64,000 nucleotides of DNA. Origin: Rhodocyclus gracilis (GTDB taxonomy: Bacteria; Pseudomonadota; Gammaproteobacteria; Burkholderiales; Rhodocyclaceae). Positions 61,604 through 64,000 of the stretch are shown here, one piece after another. The position numbers and the translations under genes were made by a program. Below the pieces are notes generated by a model. That model saw nothing but the letters and a program-made list of their open reading frames with translations, did no database searches and had not been told where the DNA came from. The stretch covers positions 1 to 64,000 of the forward strand of contig NZ_WIXJ01000007.1 of assembly GCF_009617575.1 (NCBI RefSeq), written 5' to 3'. Position 1 is the first letter of the stretch. Each line of letters opens with the position of its first letter.

Positions 61604-62722
61604 TTAATACTCCCGTCCGACGATGGGGCGCGCGGCCATGGCCGGCGCGTCGAGTGCGACGCCCTGCCGGTCGCGGCCATACACGCGCGGTTTTACATAG
61701 CGGTCGATGATCGGTGTCAGCGAATTCATCAACAGCACGGCGAAGGCGACGCCTTCGGGATAGCCGGCCCAGGTACGGATGACGTACGTCAGCACACCGC
61801 AACCGGCGCCGAAGATCAACTGACCACGCGCCGTATTCGGCGAAGTCACGTAGTCGGTGGCGATGAAAAACGCGCCGAGCATGGCGCCGCCCGACAGGAG
61901 ATGCGTCGTCGCGTCGAGATAGCGCGCCGGATCGACCAGATGCAGCAGCGCGGCCGGCACGGCGATGCCCGCCAGCATGGCGACCGGAATGTGCCAGCTG
62001 ATGACGCGACGAACGATCAGCAGCAACCCGCCGGCGGCGATCAGCCAGGACGCCGTCTCGCCGAGGCTGCCGGGGCGACTGCCAAGCCAGGAGAGCGACG
62101 GCGCGTGCGGCAACGACTGCAGGAGATCGACGCCGCGCGACATTTCGGTTTTGGCAAAGCCGAGCAAGGAGGCGCTGGACACCGCATCAAGCCCCTGAGG
62201 AATGCCCTTGAGCGTCACCAGGAGCCCGCTGATCGGCCCCGGCGCCGCCGCCATGTCGATGGGCAGGGGCGCCACCCACGCCGTCATCTGCACCGGGAAG
62301 GAGATCAGCAAGGCAACGCGTGCCACCATCGCCGGGTTGAAAAGATTCTGCCCGAGACCGCCGAAGGCCTGCTTGCACAGCATGGTCGCGAACAGCCCGC
62401 CCAGGGCGCCGATCCACCAGGGTGCCCAGGGCGGCAGCGAGACGGCCAGCAACCAGCCGGTGAGCATGGCCGAGCCGTCGAAGAGCACCGGCACGGCGCG
62501 ACGCTCCATCAGGCGCAGACAGACCGCCTCGCCGAGCATGGCGAAGGCCACGGTGATCAGCCACAGATAGATCGACGGCCAGCCGTACAGCCAGAAGCCG
62601 TAGAGCGTCGCCGGAGTCAGCGCCAGCATGACCGTCGCCATGACGGCCGTCACGCTGCCCGACGTACTCGCGTGCGGCGCCGCCACCGGTGCGGCGGCAG
62701 ACGTTCTCGACAGTGCGCTCAT
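61604..62722 (-). CDS. rnfD: Electron transport complex subunit RnfD
   Basis: A 372-aa membrane subunit with about nine helices, member of the NqrB/RnfD family carrying covalent FMN. The motif GQNLFNPAMVARVALLISFP (TM) and DAVSSASLLGFAK correspond to the flavinylation segment, where SSAS stands in the place of SGAT, so a Ser may replace the acceptor Thr. The C-terminal GYPEGVAFAVLLMNSLTPIID is conserved. Its ATG overlaps rnfC by four bases. Confidence 0.92.
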   Translation of the reverse strand: MSALSRTSAAAPVAAPHASTSGSVTAVMATVMLALTPATLYGFWLYGWPSIYLWLITVAFAMLGEAVCLRLMERRAVPVLFDGSAMLTGWLLAVSLPPWAPWWIGALGGLFATMLCKQAFGGLGQNLFNPAMVARVALLISFPVQMTAWVAPLPIDMAAAPGPISGLLVTLKGIPQGLDAVSSASLLGFAKTEMSRGVDLLQSLPHAPSLSWLGSRPGSLGETASWLIAAGGLLLIVRRVISWHIPVAMLAGIAVPAALLHLVDPARYLDATTHLLSGGAMLGAFFIATDYVTSPNTARGQLIFGAGCGVLTYVIRTWAGYPEGVAFAVLLMNSLTPIIDRYVKPRVYGRDRQGVALDAPAMAARPIVGREY

Positions 62723-64000
62723 ACCGTTTCTCCCGGAGTTTCCTGACGTTCGGCGGCGGCCTTGGCGGCGGCACGCTCGGCCTTGCGGCGCAGCGCCGCT
62801 TCGGCTTTTTCGCGGGCCTCGCGTTCGAGACGCAGCACGCGGGCTTCTGCCAGACGCCGACTGGCGTCGTTACGCAAACGGGTACGCTCGCGCGCCGACA
62901 ACTCGCCTTTGGCGTGGCTGAAGTACTGCACCAGCGGAATGTGCGACGGGCACACCCAGGCGCAGCAGCCGCAGGAGATGCAGTCGCCCAGCATCAGGGC
63001 GGCGGCTTCGTCGAACTTGTCGTGGCGGATGCGCGCTGCCATTTCCAGGGGCAGGAGCCCCATCGGGCAGGCGCGCGTGCAACTGCCGCAGCGGATGCAT
63101 GGCCCGGCCGGCGGGATCGTCGCCTCGCGGGCGTCGAAGGCGAGGATGCCGGAGGCCCCCTTCACCAGCGGAATCTTGCCATGCGCCAGCGGCGAACCCA
63201 TCATCGGGCCACCCAGAATGAGGCGGGACGGCGCTTCATGCAGCCCGCAAAACGCCAGCAGCTCGTCGACCAGCGTGCCGAGCGGCGCGAAGACATTGCC
63301 CGGTTCGCGCACGGCACCGCCGTTGACGGTGACGATGCGCTCGACCAGCGGGCGACCAAGCCGCACCGCCTGATGCACGGCGGCGCAGGTCGACACGTTA
63401 TGCACCAGCACGCCGACTTCGGCGGCACGCGCGTCGGCCGGCACCTCACGCCCCGTCAGCGTCTGGATCAACTGCTTGTCGGAACCCATCGGGTAACGCG
63501 CCGGCACCGGGCAGATGTTCACTTCCGCGAACGGCGCCGCTGCCAACTGCATGGCGGCGATGGCTTCCGGCTTGTTGTTCTCGATGCCCACCAGCACCTG
63601 CGTCGCGCCGATGGCGTGCATGACGATGCGCGCACCATCGACGACCTCGCTGGCGCGGTCGCGCATCAGGCGGTCGTCGGACGACAGATACGGCTCGCAT
63701 TCGCCGCCGTTTACGATCAGCGTCGCCACCTTGAGGCGCTGCCCCAGAACGAATTTGACGGCGGACGGGAAGGTCGCCCCGCCAAGGCCGACGACGCCCG
63801 CCGCCGCCGTGCGGCGGGTAATCTCTTCGGGAGCCAGGGAAAACGGGTCGGCGACGGCGTCAGCGTCGATCCAGCGCTCGGCAAAATCCGACTCCAGCGT
63901 GATTGCGGTAAAGCCCAGGCCCGACGGATGCGGCGCCGTCACCTCGCCGATGGCGACGACCTGCCCCGATACCGGCGAGTGCACCGGCGCCGAGATGTTG
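62719..64000 (-). CDS. rnfC: Electron transport complex subunit RnfC (5' end missing)
   Basis: The Rnf subunit that takes electrons from NADH, partial: the frame is open to the window end (NISAPVHSPVSGQ) and the N-terminus is missing. The NADH/FMN domain has GVVGLGGATFPSAVKF and VNGGECEPYLSSDDRLMRD. Two 4Fe-4S sites, CIRCGSCTRACP and CISCGCCAWVCP, follow. A basic Ala/Arg/Glu-rich tail of about 60 residues ends it. Nif-linked Rnf uses ion gradients to reduce ferredoxin/flavodoxin for nitrogenase. Confidence 0.93.
   Translation of the reverse strand, partial: NISAPVHSPVSGQVVAIGEVTAPHPSGLGFTAITLESDFAERWIDADAVADPFSLAPEEITRRTAAAGVVGLGGATFPSAVKFVLGQRLKVATLIVNGGECEPYLSSDDRLMRDRASEVVDGARIVMHAIGATQVLVGIENNKPEAIAAMQLAAAPFAEVNICPVPARYPMGSDKQLIQTLTGREVPADARAAEVGVLVHNVSTCAAVHQAVRLGRPLVERIVTVNGGAVREPGNVFAPLGTLVDELLAFCGLHEAPSRLILGGPMMGSPLAHGKIPLVKGASGILAFDAREATIPPAGPCIRCGSCTRACPMGLLPLEMAARIRHDKFDEAAALMLGDCISCGCCAWVCPSHIPLVQYFSHAKGELSARERTRLRNDASRRLAEARVLRLEREAREKAEAALRRKAERAAAKAAAERQETPGETV

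Noticed and set aside
1-64000. CRISPR arrays, rRNA genes and insertion sequences
   Set aside because: No regularly spaced repeats, rRNA signatures or transposase genes were seen anywhere in the window.

Overview
The window looks like chromosome of a GC-rich, nitrogen-fixing purple non-sulfur betaproteobacterium, probably of the Rhodocyclus group. The reasons are light-harvesting genes for two antenna types, a bacteriochlorophyll gene (bchC), a nifVWZM cluster next to rnf and pnt, a PEP-CTERM protein and typical betaproteobacterial gene pairs. The genus is an inference; no database search was possible.

Layout. 1-2.3 kb (minus strand): antenna genes in the order pucB-pucA-pufB-pufA, with bchC upstream; pufL and pufM would lie beyond the left end. 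Both antenna gene pairs carry the same duplicated structured 5' leader. 2.6-13.5 kb: a 10.8 kb integrated element in the 3' end of an elongator tRNA-Met gene. It has a tyrosine integrase, a DUF2335 membrane protein, a lone tape-measure-like gene, three unknown genes, a DnaB helicase, an initiator-like gene with internal tandem repeats, and two AlpA-type regulators. It shows att-like copies and TGGGGGCAT repeats at both ends. No terminase, portal or capsid gene was recognised, so it resembles a phage satellite or a reduced prophage. 14-22.8 kb: glycosyltransferase-like protein, MFS exporter with regulator, UbiH-type hydroxylase, DsbC, hydrolase, MsrB, MarR. 23.5-30.3 kb: a signalling cluster of a phytochrome-like hybrid kinase that lacks canonical bilin-pocket residues, an HD-GYP response regulator and a diguanylate cyclase. 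30.4-36.3 kb: pepN, ychJ, leuA, lrp. 36.3-43.2 kb: a complete RND efflux operon with its TetR repressor and an AcrR-like operator. 43.3-47.1 kb: ABC-F ATPase, PEP-CTERM protein, Hsp15, PGDYG protein. 47.2-49.6 kb: an AT-richer island (MarR, membrane protein, cytochrome c', cytochrome b561). 49.8-54.8 kb: amtB with a sigma54 promoter, mltA, DUF815 ATPase, Nudix-ThiE fusion, yacG. 55.1-64 kb: nifVWZM behind a textbook NifA/IHF/sigma54 promoter, then, facing it, rnfC-rnfD-rnfH-pntA-pntB on the minus strand.

Working together. The nif, rnf, pnt and amtB genes form a nitrogen-fixation neighbourhood: ammonium uptake, homocitrate synthesis, nitrogenase maturation, and electron supply through Rnf with NAD(P)H balancing by transhydrogenase. 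The antenna genes would provide the light energy. The kinase/HD-GYP/GGDEF trio is probably one c-di-GMP circuit. Main points for follow-up are the integrated element, the duplicated antenna leader RNA, the near-leaderless nifV promoter and the degenerate phytochrome.
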